Shown piece by piece: positions 47,119 to 58,808 of a stretch of DNA of 64,000 nt. Both the position numbers and the translations under genes were made by a program. The DNA is from Herbaspirillum sp. Lineage in GTDB: Bacteria; Pseudomonadota; Gammaproteobacteria; Burkholderiales; Burkholderiaceae_D. The notes under the pieces were generated by a model. That model did no database searches. It saw only the letters and a list, made by a program, of their open reading frames with translations, and was not told the DNA's origin. The stretch is from assembly GCF_017744395.1 (NCBI RefSeq), contig NZ_JAGIBI010000002.1, positions 372,001 through 436,000 of the forward strand, read 5' to 3'. Position 1 is the stretch's first letter. Each line of letters opens with the position of its first letter.

Positions 47119-47295
47119 ATTGCAAAAATGGACAGAAGTACGCCGGTGATTCGGCAAGTAAAGCGGGGATTATCCCGAGTTTGCCGTTCCGCGTCCAATC
47201 TCGCCGGTCTTGTCAAGATTGGCGCATGTGCTTGAATTGCGTATCATCCAACGCTTGTTTTTCTTTACTGTTTTTATTGTTGACTGGGTTTCACA

Positions 47296-49647
<2,352 letters not shown>

Positions 49648-49680
49648 GTTTGCCGGCGGAAGGATTGCGCCGGTGAAAAG

Positions 49681-49718
49681 AAAACAGGCTGTTCCTTTGC
49701 GGGAACGGCCTGTTTTTT
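49681..49718. terminator. Terminator of tex and the convergent DUF5610 gene
   Basis: The arms 49681-49694 and 49701-49714 pair with minor mismatches and are followed by seven T residues on the plus strand. Confidence 0.8.
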
Positions 49719-49743
49719 TGTTGCCTGGCAGATGTGCGTGCGT

Positions 49744-50472
49744 TCAGGCAGTGGTGCTGATGCGCGTCTGGCTCACCGAAATCGAGATGCTGACGGTGGT
49801 TTCGCTGGCTACCACGGTGCCGCCGCCGGCGTCGTTGCCATTGCCATTGTCGGTATCGCCGTTATCGCCCTCCTGCTTGCCGCCCTTGATCTTGGCGATG
49901 AAGTCGGCCAGCGACTTCTGCACCAGGTCATAGGTCTTGTCGATGTTGCCGGCGATGTCGCCGTTGAGCACGTTCAGGCTGTCGAGGATGCCGCGCGCTT
50001 CCTTGAAGCCCTGGTCGACGCCCTTGAAAATCAGGTTCATGTAGTTGTCGACGTTGGTGCTGTCGTCATCGTTCGGATGGTTCTTCCTGAACAGCTCGAA
50101 CATGTTGGTGATGAACGAAACGATGCGGCCTGCCGTGCCTTCGGGGGAGTTGTCCTGCGACATGGCGTTCTGGATGGCGTTGTCGCCCAGTTCCGGGCGC
50201 AGCACGTCGTTGATGTTCTCAATCGCGCTCTTGTAGACCAGCGACAACGGATCGTTCTGCGAATTGAGCGACACTTCCAGCGACGCTTGCAGGATGGAAA
50301 CGTTGAGCTGGGCACGGGCGCCGGATTCGGTCAGCAGGTTGGCCTTTTTCGCCTCGGCGATCTTGTCGCCGGATGACGAGGCGGCCTGCGGGCTGGCCTG
50401 GTCGGTGGAAGTGGCGGTGGTGGGCAGCATGGACTTGGCGTCGACGTTGCCGGTAGCGGTGCTGATGGCCAT
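49744..50472 (-). CDS. DUF5610-type protein of unknown function
   Basis: This acidic protein of 242 residues resembles the DUF5610 family. The central part (about 52-180) contains LNVSILQASLEVSLNSQNDPLS, shown here only as a family landmark, then LRPELGDNAIQNAM and DNSPEGTAGRIVSFI. The N-terminal ~45 residues are Ser/Thr/Ala-rich. The tail is Gly/Asn/Asp-rich and ends in alternating small polar and hydrophobic residues. No signal peptide or membrane segment is present. A strong ribosome site (CAGGAG) precedes the ATG at 50472. Function is unknown. Confidence 0.75.
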   Translation of the reverse strand: MAISTATGNVDAKSMLPTTATSTDQASPQAASSSGDKIAEAKKANLLTESGARAQLNVSILQASLEVSLNSQNDPLSLVYKSAIENINDVLRPELGDNAIQNAMSQDNSPEGTAGRIVSFITNMFELFRKNHPNDDDSTNVDNYMNLIFKGVDQGFKEARGILDSLNVLNGDIAGNIDKTYDLVQKSLADFIAKIKGGKQEGDNGDTDNGNGNDAGGGTVVASETTVSISISVSQTRISTTA

Positions 50473-50739
50473 AACGGTCTCCTGTACAAGGACCGCGCAC
50501 GGAAAAAAGGGGGGGGAAAGCGGCAGTCCTTCGTCAACTTACGGCAGGCGCAGCGGATTCTGAAGGTCAGAAGAACAACTTCTGATGTAAGAATTTCGGT
50601 GTGGAATTGAGACAGAACGTATCGTTTTGTGTGGAGTTGCCGGATTTTAACAATTTGCCAGACTGCTTTTTCAGCCTCGTACCGCTGGCCGGCGTTCGGC
50701 GTCTCCCCCCTTTCGCAAACCGGCGCCGCTCATTCCCGC

Positions 50740-51858
50740 TCAATGGGCGAAGGTGCCGGCTTTGGTGAACGTGGTGAGATCGACATAGGTGGAGCCGTGG
50801 TGATTGGATTTGGAAAAATTGATCCGGTATCCGAGCCCGTCGTAGTTCTTTTCATTGATGCTTTCCAGCGCGACAATCAGTTTTTCCCGCGTCAGGGCGG
50901 GATTCGCGCGCCTGATGCCTTCCGCCAGCACCTTGGCGGCGATGAAGCCTTCCAGTCCGAGATGGCTGAAATCGCCGATGTGGGCCCGGGACATCGTCTG
51001 CTGGTATTCGCGCACGATCGGCAAACCTGGTTTCCACGGAAAGGGCACGATCTGCGAGACGATCAGTCCGCTCAGCGCTTTGCGGGGGCCGTTGGCCAGC
51101 GTGCTGTAGACCAGCGACGAGCAATAGACGTATCCGCGGTAGCCTTTGGCGCGCAGGATGCCGATCAGGGGAACATTGAGCGCCGGCGAGATGCTCATGG
51201 CCAGGATGATGTCCGGGCGCGCCCGGATGAGCTTGCCGGCCATGTCTTCCATGCTTTGGCCGATGGCGCTTTCCGCCGTCACCAGCTCGACCCTGGCGGC
51301 GGCGATCATGCGCTGCATGAGGGCGCTGCTGGGGATGTCGGGAGCGTCGGTGAAGATCGCCATGCGTTTCAGGCCGACCTTGGAAAAATGGGCGAACAGG
51401 TAATTGTATTCATCAACGTAGCTGGCGCGGACGGTGAAGACATGACGGTTGAATTCGGCGTAGACGACGCGGGCGCCGGTGACGGGCGCGAAGAATGCCG
51501 CGCCGTTCTGATTGACCACCGGCAGCACGGCGCTGCTGGTCTGCCAGCCGACATAGCCGAACAGCGCCAGGGCCTTGTCGGCTTGCAGCAGTTGCTGGGT
51601 GTTCCGGATCGCCAGGACCGGGTCGCCCTTGTCGTCCAGCGATACCAGCCTGATCCGGCGGCCGCCGATGCCGCCCTGGCGGTTGAGCTGAGTGAAGTAG
51701 GCGTTGGCGCCGGCCAGGAATTGCCGGGTGACATGCGCATGCTGGCCGCTTAGGTCGGCCGATTGGCCGATCACGATGTCGTCGTCGGCGGCCGCGGCGC
51801 TACCGGCGAGGCAGGCGAGCAGCACGATGCCGAGCCGCACCAGCGCAGGTGTCCGCAT
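50740..51858 (-). CDS. Orphan LivK-like ABC substrate-binding protein
   Basis: This periplasmic binding protein of 372 residues has a signal peptide ending near residue 24 (SAAAA). The mature start DIVIGQSADLSGQHAHVT and the segments IGGRRIRLVSLDDKG and FGYVGWQTSSAVLPVV belong to the Leu/Ile/Val-binding (Peripla_BP_6) family. A perfect AAGGAGG ribosome site precedes its ATG. No permease or ATPase gene is adjacent, so it either serves a transporter elsewhere or acts as a sensor component. The ligand is unknown. Confidence 0.85.
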   Translation of the reverse strand: MRTPALVRLGIVLLACLAGSAAAADDDIVIGQSADLSGQHAHVTRQFLAGANAYFTQLNRQGGIGGRRIRLVSLDDKGDPVLAIRNTQQLLQADKALALFGYVGWQTSSAVLPVVNQNGAAFFAPVTGARVVYAEFNRHVFTVRASYVDEYNYLFAHFSKVGLKRMAIFTDAPDIPSSALMQRMIAAARVELVTAESAIGQSMEDMAGKLIRARPDIILAMSISPALNVPLIGILRAKGYRGYVYCSSLVYSTLANGPRKALSGLIVSQIVPFPWKPGLPIVREYQQTMSRAHIGDFSHLGLEGFIAAKVLAEGIRRANPALTREKLIVALESINEKNYDGLGYRINFSKSNHHGSTYVDLTTFTKAGTFAH

Positions 51859-51970
51859 GATGGCCTCCTTGTTGCGTGATCAGGGGGAACCCCCGATGTT
51901 ATCAACGCCCCGCAGGAGTACAACGGCCGTTATCGGCAGCGGCCGGAATAGATGGGAAATCTCGAATTAA

Positions 51971-53128
51971 TTATGCTTCTTCCATCAGGAACAGCCGCCG
52001 GTGCTCGCGGATCGCATAGCGGTCGGTCATGCCGGCGATGTAGTCGGCGACCTGGCGCGCCTGCTTGTGGCGGCGTTGCGTGTCGTCGGCGATGCCTTTG
52101 ACCTGGTAGTCCGGCGGCAGCAGGTTGGGCTGGCCGACGAAGGCGTCGAACATCTCGCTGATGATGCGGCGCGCCTTGGCGGTCATGCGGTTGACCTGGT
52201 AATGGCGGTAGAGGTTTTCGCGCAGGAATTTCTTCAGGATGGCGGCTTCGGCCGCCATCGCGTCGGAGAAGGCGATCAGGCGCGGCGCGTTGCGCACGTC
52301 CTCGATGCCGCGCGGCGCCGTGTCGGCGATGCGCGCCTGCGAGGTGTGGATCAGGTCGACGATGAGCGCATTGATCATGCGGCGCACCGTCTCGTGGATC
52401 ACGCGGCGCCCGGTGATGCCGGGATAGGCCTGTTCCACCTCGCGCAGGTGGCGCGCGAAGAAATCCACCTCGCACATCTGCGCCATGCCCAGCAGGTTGG
52501 AGCGCAGGCCGTCGTCGATGTCGTGGTTGTTGTAGGCGATCTCGTCGGCCAGGTTGGCCAGTTGCGCCTCCAGAGAGGGCTGCTTTTTGTCGATGAATCG
52601 CTGGCCGACGTCGCCGAGCAGCCGGGCGTTGTGGAGCGAGCAGTGCTTGAGGATGCCTTCGCGCGTCTCGAAGGTCAGGTTCAGGCCGTCGAAGGCGGCG
52701 TAATGCTGCTCCAGCTCATCCACCACGCGCAGGCTTTGCAGGTTGTGTTCGAAGCCGCCGTGTTCCTTCATGCAGTCGTTGAGCTCGTCCTGCCCGGCAT
52801 GGCCGAACGGCGTGTGGCCGAGGTCGTGGGCCAGCGAGATTGCTTCTACCAGGTCTTCGTTGAGCTGGAGGTTGCGCGCGCAGGAGCGCGCGATCTGCGC
52901 GACTTCGATGCTGTGGGTCAGGCGCGTGCGGAACAGGTCGCCTTCGTGGTTGACGAAGACCTGGGTCTTGTATTCGAGGCGGCGAAAGGCCGTGGAGTGG
53001 ACGATGCGGTCGCGGTCGCGCTGGAATTCGCTGCGCGAACCCGGTGGGGTTTCACTGAAGCGCCGGCCCCTTGAACTGGCCGGGTTGGCGGCGTAGGGGG
53101 CTAAGACTTGCGGCGCTTCAAATGACAT
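51971..53128 (-). CDS. dgt: dGTPase-like deoxynucleoside triphosphate triphosphohydrolase
   Basis: This HD-domain enzyme of 385 residues removes triphosphate from dNTPs. HD metal residues are in [17 protein letters not shown] and [18 protein letters not shown], and [14 protein letters not shown] holds the last ligand. The start at 53128 follows the aroK-aroB stop by one base, so the genes form one operon. The same order is common in beta-proteobacteria. Length matches the shorter dGTPase-like class. Confidence 0.93.
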   Translation of the reverse strand: MSFEAPQVLAPYAANPASSRGRRFSETPPGSRSEFQRDRDRIVHSTAFRRLEYKTQVFVNHEGDLFRTRLTHSIEVAQIARSCARNLQLNEDLVEAISLAHDLGHTPFGHAGQDELNDCMKEHGGFEHNLQSLRVVDELEQHYAAFDGLNLTFETREGILKHCSLHNARLLGDVGQRFIDKKQPSLEAQLANLADEIAYNNHDIDDGLRSNLLGMAQMCEVDFFARHLREVEQAYPGITGRRVIHETVRRMINALIVDLIHTSQARIADTAPRGIEDVRNAPRLIAFSDAMAAEAAILKKFLRENLYRHYQVNRMTAKARRIISEMFDAFVGQPNLLPPDYQVKGIADDTQRRHKQARQVADYIAGMTDRYAIREHRRLFLMEEA

Positions 53129-53129
53129 C

Positions 53130-54911
53130 TCACTCTCCGGAGGTGCAGGCCGCCAGGGTTTGCATCAGCAATTCCTGCGGCGCGTTGGTAATCAGCGGAC
53201 TTCCCAGCGGTTTGATCAGGATGAACTTGATCTGGCCGCCTTCGTTTTTCTTGTCGACTTCCATCAGTTCCAGCCAGCGCCCGGCGCCAAGATCGGGCGC
53301 CACCGTCGGCAAGCCGGCCGCTGCCGTCACGGCGCGCAGGCGTTCTCGCGCAGCGGCGTCGATATAGCCTAGGCGCAGCGACAGGTCGGCCGCCATCACC
53401 ATGCCGCAGCCGACCGCTTCGCCGTGCAGCCATTCGCCGTAGCCCAGGCCGTTTTCGATGGCGTGGCCGAAGGTGTGGCCGAAGTTGAGGATGGCGCGCA
53501 GGCCGCCTTCGCGCTCGTCCTGGCGCACCACGTCGGCCTTGATCTCGCAGGAGCGCCGGATGGCGTAGGCCAGCGCGGTGTCGTCCTTGGCCACCAGCTT
53601 GCCCACGTTGGCTTCGATCCAGTCGAAGAAGGGTGCGTCGATGATGGCGCCGTGCTTGATCACTTCGGCGATGCCGGCGGAAAGTTCACGGGCGGGGAGC
53701 GTGTGCAGCGTGCCGGTGTCGGCGATCACCGCCTGCGGCTGGTAGAAGGCGCCGATCATGTTCTTGCCCAGCGGGTGGTTGATGCCGGTCTTGCCGCCCA
53801 CCGACGAATCCACCTGCGACAGCAGCGTGGTCGGCACCTGCACGAAAGGCACGCCGCGCATGTAGGAGGCCGCGGCGAAGCCGGTCAGGTCGCCGATGAC
53901 GCCGCCGCCCAGCGCGACCAGCGTGGTCTTGCGGTCGCATTTCTCGGTCAGCAGCGCGTCGAAGATGCGCATCAGTCTGGACCAGTTCTTGTGCTCTTCG
54001 CCGTCCGGCAACACGATCTCGGTGACCTGCTTGCCGGCCGCGCGCAGGGCGCGGCTGACCTTGTCCAGGTACAGCGGGCCGACCTTGTCGTTGGTGACGA
54101 TGGCGGCGCGACGGCCCTTGACGAACTGCGGCAGCAGCGCGGGATCGTCGAGCAGGCCGCGGCCGACCAGGATGGGATAGCTGCGCTCGCCCAGGTCGAC
54201 TTCAAGGGTGATCGGGGCGGCGCTGGCGGGATTGGCTTGGTTCATGGGACTTGCGTTCTGGAGATGGCCGGAGCCGGAGTAGGTGGCGATCGAGGCGCTT
54301 GCGGCAAAGGCCATGCCGCTTTCGCCGGCAACCATCGCCGCGCTGGCGCGTTCGACAACCATTGTATCGGCAGCGGCACAATCGGTTTCGACGTGTTTGG
54401 GGGAAAGCTCCAGGTGGCTCATGATGGTCTGCACCAGGAACTGCACGTTGGGGCGGTTGGTTTCGACGATGAAGTCGGCCACTTCACGGTACAGCGGTTC
54501 GCGCTGGCGCGACAGCTCTTCCAGCTTGCGGCGCGGGTCGGCGGTTTGCAGCAGCGGGCGGCTCTTGTCGCGGCCGGTGCGCTGGAGGATCTGGCTGACG
54601 CTGGCGCGCAGGTAGATCACGGTGCCGCGGCGCTTGAGGTTCTCGCGGTTTTCGGCGCGCAGCACGGCGCCGCCGCCGGTGGCCAGCACGATGTCGGGCT
54701 GCGAGGAGAGGTCGCGGATGACTTCGGCTTCGCGGCGGCGGAAACTCTCCTCGCCTTCGATCTCGAAGATGACCGGAATCGATGCGCCGGTGCGCGCCTC
54801 GATTTCGTGGTCCGAATCGACGAAGCGCTTGCCCAGCTTCTTGGCCAGGGCGCGGCCTATGGTGGTCTTGCCGGCTCCCATCAGGCCGACAAGGAAGATG
54901 CTTCCTGTCAT
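53130..54911 (-). CDS. aroKB: AroK-AroB fusion: shikimate kinase and 3-dehydroquinate synthase
   Basis: One frame of 593 residues encodes both enzymes. Shikimate kinase (1-~165) has Walker [10 protein letters not shown] (9-17), the segment [11 protein letters not shown] and [10 protein letters not shown]. An Ala/Ser-rich linker of about 50 residues follows (172-222). 3-dehydroquinate synthase (about 223-593) has [32 protein letters not shown] and [11 protein letters not shown] with its metal histidines. Both act in the shikimate pathway. The ATG at 54911 is chosen; a TTG at 54929 is possible. No good ribosome site precedes the internal ATG at 54245 where a separate AroB would begin. Confidence 0.92.
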   Translation of the reverse strand: MTGSIFLVGLMGAGKTTIGRALAKKLGKRFVDSDHEIEARTGASIPVIFEIEGEESFRRREAEVIRDLSSQPDIVLATGGGAVLRAENRENLKRRGTVIYLRASVSQILQRTGRDKSRPLLQTADPRRKLEELSRQREPLYREVADFIVETNRPNVQFLVQTIMSHLELSPKHVETDCAAADTMVVERASAAMVAGESGMAFAASASIATYSGSGHLQNASPMNQANPASAAPITLEVDLGERSYPILVGRGLLDDPALLPQFVKGRRAAIVTNDKVGPLYLDKVSRALRAAGKQVTEIVLPDGEEHKNWSRLMRIFDALLTEKCDRKTTLVALGGGVIGDLTGFAAASYMRGVPFVQVPTTLLSQVDSSVGGKTGINHPLGKNMIGAFYQPQAVIADTGTLHTLPARELSAGIAEVIKHGAIIDAPFFDWIEANVGKLVAKDDTALAYAIRRSCEIKADVVRQDEREGGLRAILNFGHTFGHAIENGLGYGEWLHGEAVGCGMVMAADLSLRLGYIDAAARERLRAVTAAAGLPTVAPDLGAGRWLELMEVDKKNEGGQIKFILIKPLGSPLITNAPQELLMQTLAACTSGE

Positions 54912-55019
54912 ATCAAAAATTCTGCGCAAAATGCCACGCGACGGGGACTTATTCAGCGCTGCCTTAGGCTAAAACGCCGATTCTACCGTCCTTGGCGGCC
55001 CGCCGGGGAAAAATGCGCA

Positions 55020-57074
55020 TCAAGGGCGGTACGGGGCCGCCACCACCCGCGGCGTCAGGAAAATCAGCAGTTCGGTCTTGTCCTGTATTCGGGCGCTGTG
55101 CCGGAACAGGCCGCCCAGCACCGGGATGTCGCCCAGTAGCGGCACCTTGGCCTCGCGCCGGTGTTCGGTCTGGGTGTAGATGCCGCCGATCACCACGGTG
55201 CCGCCGTCCTCCACCTCGACCTGGGTCTTTACGTGCTTGGTGTTGATCGCCAGCCCGCCGGGCGTGGCGGTGCCGCGGCTGTCCTTGTTGACGTCGACAC
55301 TGAGGATGACGTTGCCGTCCGGCGTGATCTGCGGCGTCACCTCCAGCTTCAGGTTGGCCTTCTTGAAAGCAGTGGCGGTCGCGCCGCTGCTGGTGGATTG
55401 CTGGTAGGGAATTTCCTCGCCCTGTTCGATCAGCGCGGTTTGCTGGTCGGCGGTGATCACGCGCGGGCTGGAGACGATCTTGCCGCGTCCTTCGGACTCC
55501 AGCGCCGACAGCTCGACATTGAGGTAACGGTGCGCGGCGGCGTTGAACAGGGTGAAGGCGAAACTGCCCGGCAACGCGCCGCCGATGGCCGGGGCCGGAA
55601 GGTTGACGGCGGATTCCCTGGCGAAGGCGCCGGGCGTGGGCGGCGCCTGCCCGCTCAGTTCGCCCGCATGGCCGTAGGAATTGCCGATGGCCGCGCCATT
55701 GGTTCTGGCCGACAAGCCTAGCCGTACCCCGAGGTTGCGGCCGAAGCTGTCGTCGGCCTCGACGATGCGCGCCTCGATCAGCACCTGGCGCGCGGCCACG
55801 TCGATGCGTTCGAGCAGCTTGCGGATATTGGCCAGCACGGCGATGGTATCGGTGACGAACAACTGGTTGGTGCGGGCATCCACCACCGCGCTGCCGCGCC
55901 GCGAGAGCAGGGCGTTGCGGCGCTCGGCCAGTACCGCGCCGTCTTCGCCGATGCCGAAGGCGCGGCGGAAGGCCTCGGCGCGCTGGTAGTTGAGCTGGAA
56001 CACCTCGGCATGCAGCGGTTCGAGGTCGGCGATCGCGGCCTTTTGTTCCAGCTCCTGTTTTTCGCGCGCCAGCATTTCCTCGCGCGGCGCGATCCAGACG
56101 ATGTTGCCGTTGCGCCGCATGCCCAGTCCGCGCGCCTGCATGATGGTGTCGAGCGCCTGGTCCCAGGGGACGTCCTTGAGACGCAGGCTGAGCTGCCCGC
56201 CGACGGCGTCGCTGGCGATGATGTTGAGCCCGGTGAAATCGGCCAGCACTTGCAGCGCCGAACGGACGTCGATGTTCTGGAAGTTCAGCGACAGTTTTTC
56301 ACCCTGGTAGCTGTTTCCCGCCGCCGGACGGTGCGGATGCGCCGTCGCCGGCAGCACATCGATCAGCAAACGACGCCCGAGCTGGTAGGCGTTGTAGCGC
56401 CACAGTCCCTGCGGTTCGATCACCAGCCGCGTGCCGCCATCGTGGCGCATGGCGGCATAGCGCGCCACCGGCGTGGCGAAGTCGCCCACATCCAGGCGGC
56501 GCTGCAGCGAGGCGGGCAACTGGGCGCCGGGAATGTCGGCAATGATTTTCTGGCCCGACTGGCGCACCTGGACCTGGGTTTGCGCCGACGGCAGTTCCAG
56601 CTCGATCCGCCCTTCGCCGGCCGGGCCGCGGCGGAAGTCGATGCCGGCCAGCAGGGGCGGGGAGGCATCGAGCTGTTGCGGGGACTCATGCCTTTCGCGC
56701 AGCGAGATGCGCAGCCGCCGTCCGTCATGGTGCAACTGGTGCGTCGCGCTGCGTTTGAGGTCGAGCAGCAGGCGCAAGCGCCGCTCATCGGCCGCCAGTG
56801 TGGCCCTGCTGACGATCCCGGCGCCACGCACGCTGCGGCTGATGCCGTCGGCATTGGTGGTGAGGGGGAAATCGAGTACCAGGCGCGGCGGGTTGAGGGT
56901 GGCGAACTCTGTCATTTGCCCCGGTTCGGGGGGATGGGTGAAGTGCAGTTCGACGACGGCCGCATCGTCTTTCGGTTGTACGCTGATCGACTCAAGCTGG
57001 TTTTCTGCGGCAACCGACGGCAGGGGTGAGAAAGCGCAGGCCAGCAGGATGAGCAAGAAACGGATGATGGGCAT
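55020..57074 (-). CDS. pilQ: PilQ, type IV pilus secretin
   Basis: This outer-membrane secretin of 684 residues has a signal peptide ending near residue 23 (SVAA). Two AMIN-type domains fill the N-terminal third, followed by a secretin/TonB short domain (about 250-330, with LNFQNIDVRSALQVLADFTG), N1 domain and the secretin core (about 470-680) with VEDGGTVVIGGIY and VPLLGDIPVLGGLFR. It forms the pore through which the pilus leaves. Its ATG overlaps the pilP stop in TAATG. It is the last gene of pilMNOPQ. Confidence 0.96.
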   Translation of the reverse strand: MPIIRFLLILLACAFSPLPSVAAENQLESISVQPKDDAAVVELHFTHPPEPGQMTEFATLNPPRLVLDFPLTTNADGISRSVRGAGIVSRATLAADERRLRLLLDLKRSATHQLHHDGRRLRISLRERHESPQQLDASPPLLAGIDFRRGPAGEGRIELELPSAQTQVQVRQSGQKIIADIPGAQLPASLQRRLDVGDFATPVARYAAMRHDGGTRLVIEPQGLWRYNAYQLGRRLLIDVLPATAHPHRPAAGNSYQGEKLSLNFQNIDVRSALQVLADFTGLNIIASDAVGGQLSLRLKDVPWDQALDTIMQARGLGMRRNGNIVWIAPREEMLAREKQELEQKAAIADLEPLHAEVFQLNYQRAEAFRRAFGIGEDGAVLAERRNALLSRRGSAVVDARTNQLFVTDTIAVLANIRKLLERIDVAARQVLIEARIVEADDSFGRNLGVRLGLSARTNGAAIGNSYGHAGELSGQAPPTPGAFARESAVNLPAPAIGGALPGSFAFTLFNAAAHRYLNVELSALESEGRGKIVSSPRVITADQQTALIEQGEEIPYQQSTSSGATATAFKKANLKLEVTPQITPDGNVILSVDVNKDSRGTATPGGLAINTKHVKTQVEVEDGGTVVIGGIYTQTEHRREAKVPLLGDIPVLGGLFRHSARIQDKTELLIFLTPRVVAAPYRP

Positions 57075-57652
57075 TACGCATCCGCTCCCGGCCGGACCAG
57101 CCGGCGCTGCTTCGGCTGGCGGGCTGGCCGCATGCCGGACGCCGATGCCGGCGGATCGCCGTTTCCTATTTCCAACACACGTGTCGTTCCCCCGTTGGCT
57201 ATTTCCACCGACTGTTCGTCGACGCGGATGACGCGCCCCAGCTTCGCGGGCAGTTCGTCGCCGGTGCGTACCCGTACGCTGCGGCCGTCCACTTGCAGTA
57301 CCGCGTAGGCGGAACCTTCTTGCACCAGTGTGCCAAGCACGCGGATCTGCGGCTCGATGTTTTGGATTGGTTTGGCATGCTCCGAATCAGCCTTGCGGCC
57401 GGAGACGTTGGCGTTGCGCCGCTGAGCCATGCCGAATGGATCGGCATGCGGGCCATCGATGGCGACAGTTTCGGCATCGGAAGCGCCGGCCTGTTCGGGT
57501 TGTTGTGCTACCTGTACCCGGGAGCCGGCTTCGCGTTTGGCCGAGGCGATCCAGGCGCGGGTCGCCTCGGTCTGCTCTGCTGCGCCGCAGCCGGCCAGCA
57601 GGCCGGCAATGAACAAATACACCGGCAGGCGGGGAATGCGGGGCGATGTCAT
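57074..57652 (-). CDS. pilP: PilP, type IV pilus lipoprotein
   Basis: This lipoprotein of 192 residues has a lipobox cysteine at C22 (LLAGC). The region about 75-165 carries the PilP beta domain, with DPFG, then QNIEPQIRVLGTLVQEGSAYA and VRTGDELPAKLGRV. It links the inner-membrane PilN/PilO complex to the PilQ secretin. The start at 57652 overlaps the pilO stop by four bases. Its C-terminus is Arg/Pro-rich. Confidence 0.92.
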   Translation of the reverse strand: MTSPRIPRLPVYLFIAGLLAGCGAAEQTEATRAWIASAKREAGSRVQVAQQPEQAGASDAETVAIDGPHADPFGMAQRRNANVSGRKADSEHAKPIQNIEPQIRVLGTLVQEGSAYAVLQVDGRSVRVRTGDELPAKLGRVIRVDEQSVEIANGGTTRVLEIGNGDPPASASGMRPARQPKQRRLVRPGADA

Positions 57653-58221
57653 GGTTGGGTATCCGCGTCGCGCAGCGCAGCGCTCAGGACGGCTTTCATC
57701 AGCAAGGCCTGGCCGCCGTCGCGCGTGGCGTGGAGGGCCAGTTCCATCGATTCGATCCGTACCGGAAGCGGCGGCCGGGTGACTAGTTCCACGAACCGCA
57801 GCAAGCTGGCGTATTCGCCGCCCACGCTGATTTCGGCGTGGGCTGGCGGCAGCGGCTTGAACGATGCCATCTCCAGGCCACATTCCTCGGCGCGGCGCGC
57901 CAGCTTGAGTTGCAGTAACCCGGCATCGGCATGGCCGTCTTGCGTCCATAGCTGTTCTTGCGCGACCAGCAAGCGCATGCCGAGCAGGTTTTCCTGTGCA
58001 CGTAACGCCGGCAACCCGGAGGTTTTTGCCAACGCGTCGGTCAGGCGCGATTGCAAGCTGTGGCGCAGGTTTTCCGCGGCCTGGCGCAGTGCGCTGCGCT
58101 CGTGCGCATACAGGACTAGCCCGCTGGCGGCGCAAGCCAGTGCCGCCGCCAGCAGCAGCACGATGCGCGCGGCCGGCGGCCAATGCGCGGGATGCGTCGG
58201 CAAGGCGGGCCGCCGTTTCAT
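57649..58221 (-). CDS. pilO: PilO, type IV pilus inner-membrane protein
   Basis: This protein of 190 residues has one membrane helix near the N-terminus (about 18-40), a coiled-coil segment (about 45-75) and a ferredoxin-like C-terminal domain. It is rather short and divergent for PilO; position between pilN and pilP decides the name. It dimerises with PilN in the alignment complex. Start and stop both overlap neighbours by four bases. Confidence 0.85.
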   Translation of the reverse strand: MKRRPALPTHPAHWPPAARIVLLLAAALACAASGLVLYAHERSALRQAAENLRHSLQSRLTDALAKTSGLPALRAQENLLGMRLLVAQEQLWTQDGHADAGLLQLKLARRAEECGLEMASFKPLPPAHAEISVGGEYASLLRFVELVTRPPLPVRIESMELALHATRDGGQALLMKAVLSAALRDADTQP

Positions 58222-58808
58222 TTGCGTCCGTCGGCATCGGCAGGGCCGTCCAATGGCGGCAGCGTCAAGGGCAGCGATAGCGTGAAGTCGTAGCGTCCGC
58301 CGCCGGGATGCGTTTCCAGCGCCCGCAGCTCGTGCAGGGTGGCGCCTTCCATGCCGGCCTGGCGCAGGGCCTCGGCATAGGCCTGGACATCGCGCATTTC
58401 GGCCGCATGGCCGCGCAGTTCGCCCGCGCCTGTTTGCAGGGCGATCCGGTACAGCCGGATTTCCGGCCGCGCTGCGGCGGAGGCGGCGCGCAGCAGCGAA
58501 GCGGCCTGCGCGCGCAGGATGGCTTGCCGGTCCAGCGTCGCGAGGCGGGATTGCATGTGCGCGATATTGCGTTGGCTTGCCGCGAGCTGCTCCAGCTGCG
58601 GTTGCAGCGCCTGCAATTCCTGCTGCAGCAGGCGGTTGGCCGTGCCGATGCCGTTTGTATGGGCATCGATGCGCATGGCCAGTGCCAGTACCGGCAGGAT
58701 GCCCAGCAACGCGGCAAACGCCAGCCAGCGGTAGAACGTGCGCTCGCGGGCCCGGCGGCGCTGGAGCGGGGACAGGGAGAAATTCAGGGAGTCGGGGCAA
58801 TCGCTCAC
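58218..58808 (-). CDS. pilN: PilN, type IV pilus inner-membrane protein
   Basis: This protein of 196 residues has the PilN opening (LNFSLSPLQRRRARERTFY), one membrane helix (about 25-46), a long coiled coil (about 50-95) and a periplasmic ferredoxin-like domain. It starts with GTG at 58808, overlapping the pilM stop in GTGA. It partners PilO and contacts PilM through its cytoplasmic start. Confidence 0.88.
   Translation of the reverse strand: MSDCPDSLNFSLSPLQRRRARERTFYRWLAFAALLGILPVLALAMRIDAHTNGIGTANRLLQQELQALQPQLEQLAASQRNIAHMQSRLATLDRQAILRAQAASLLRAASAAARPEIRLYRIALQTGAGELRGHAAEMRDVQAYAEALRQAGMEGATLHELRALETHPGGGRYDFTLSLPLTLPPLDGPADADGRK

Noticed and set aside
54245-54245. Separate AroB start inside the fused frame
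   Set aside because: No ribosome site precedes this ATG and no stop codon separates it from AroK.
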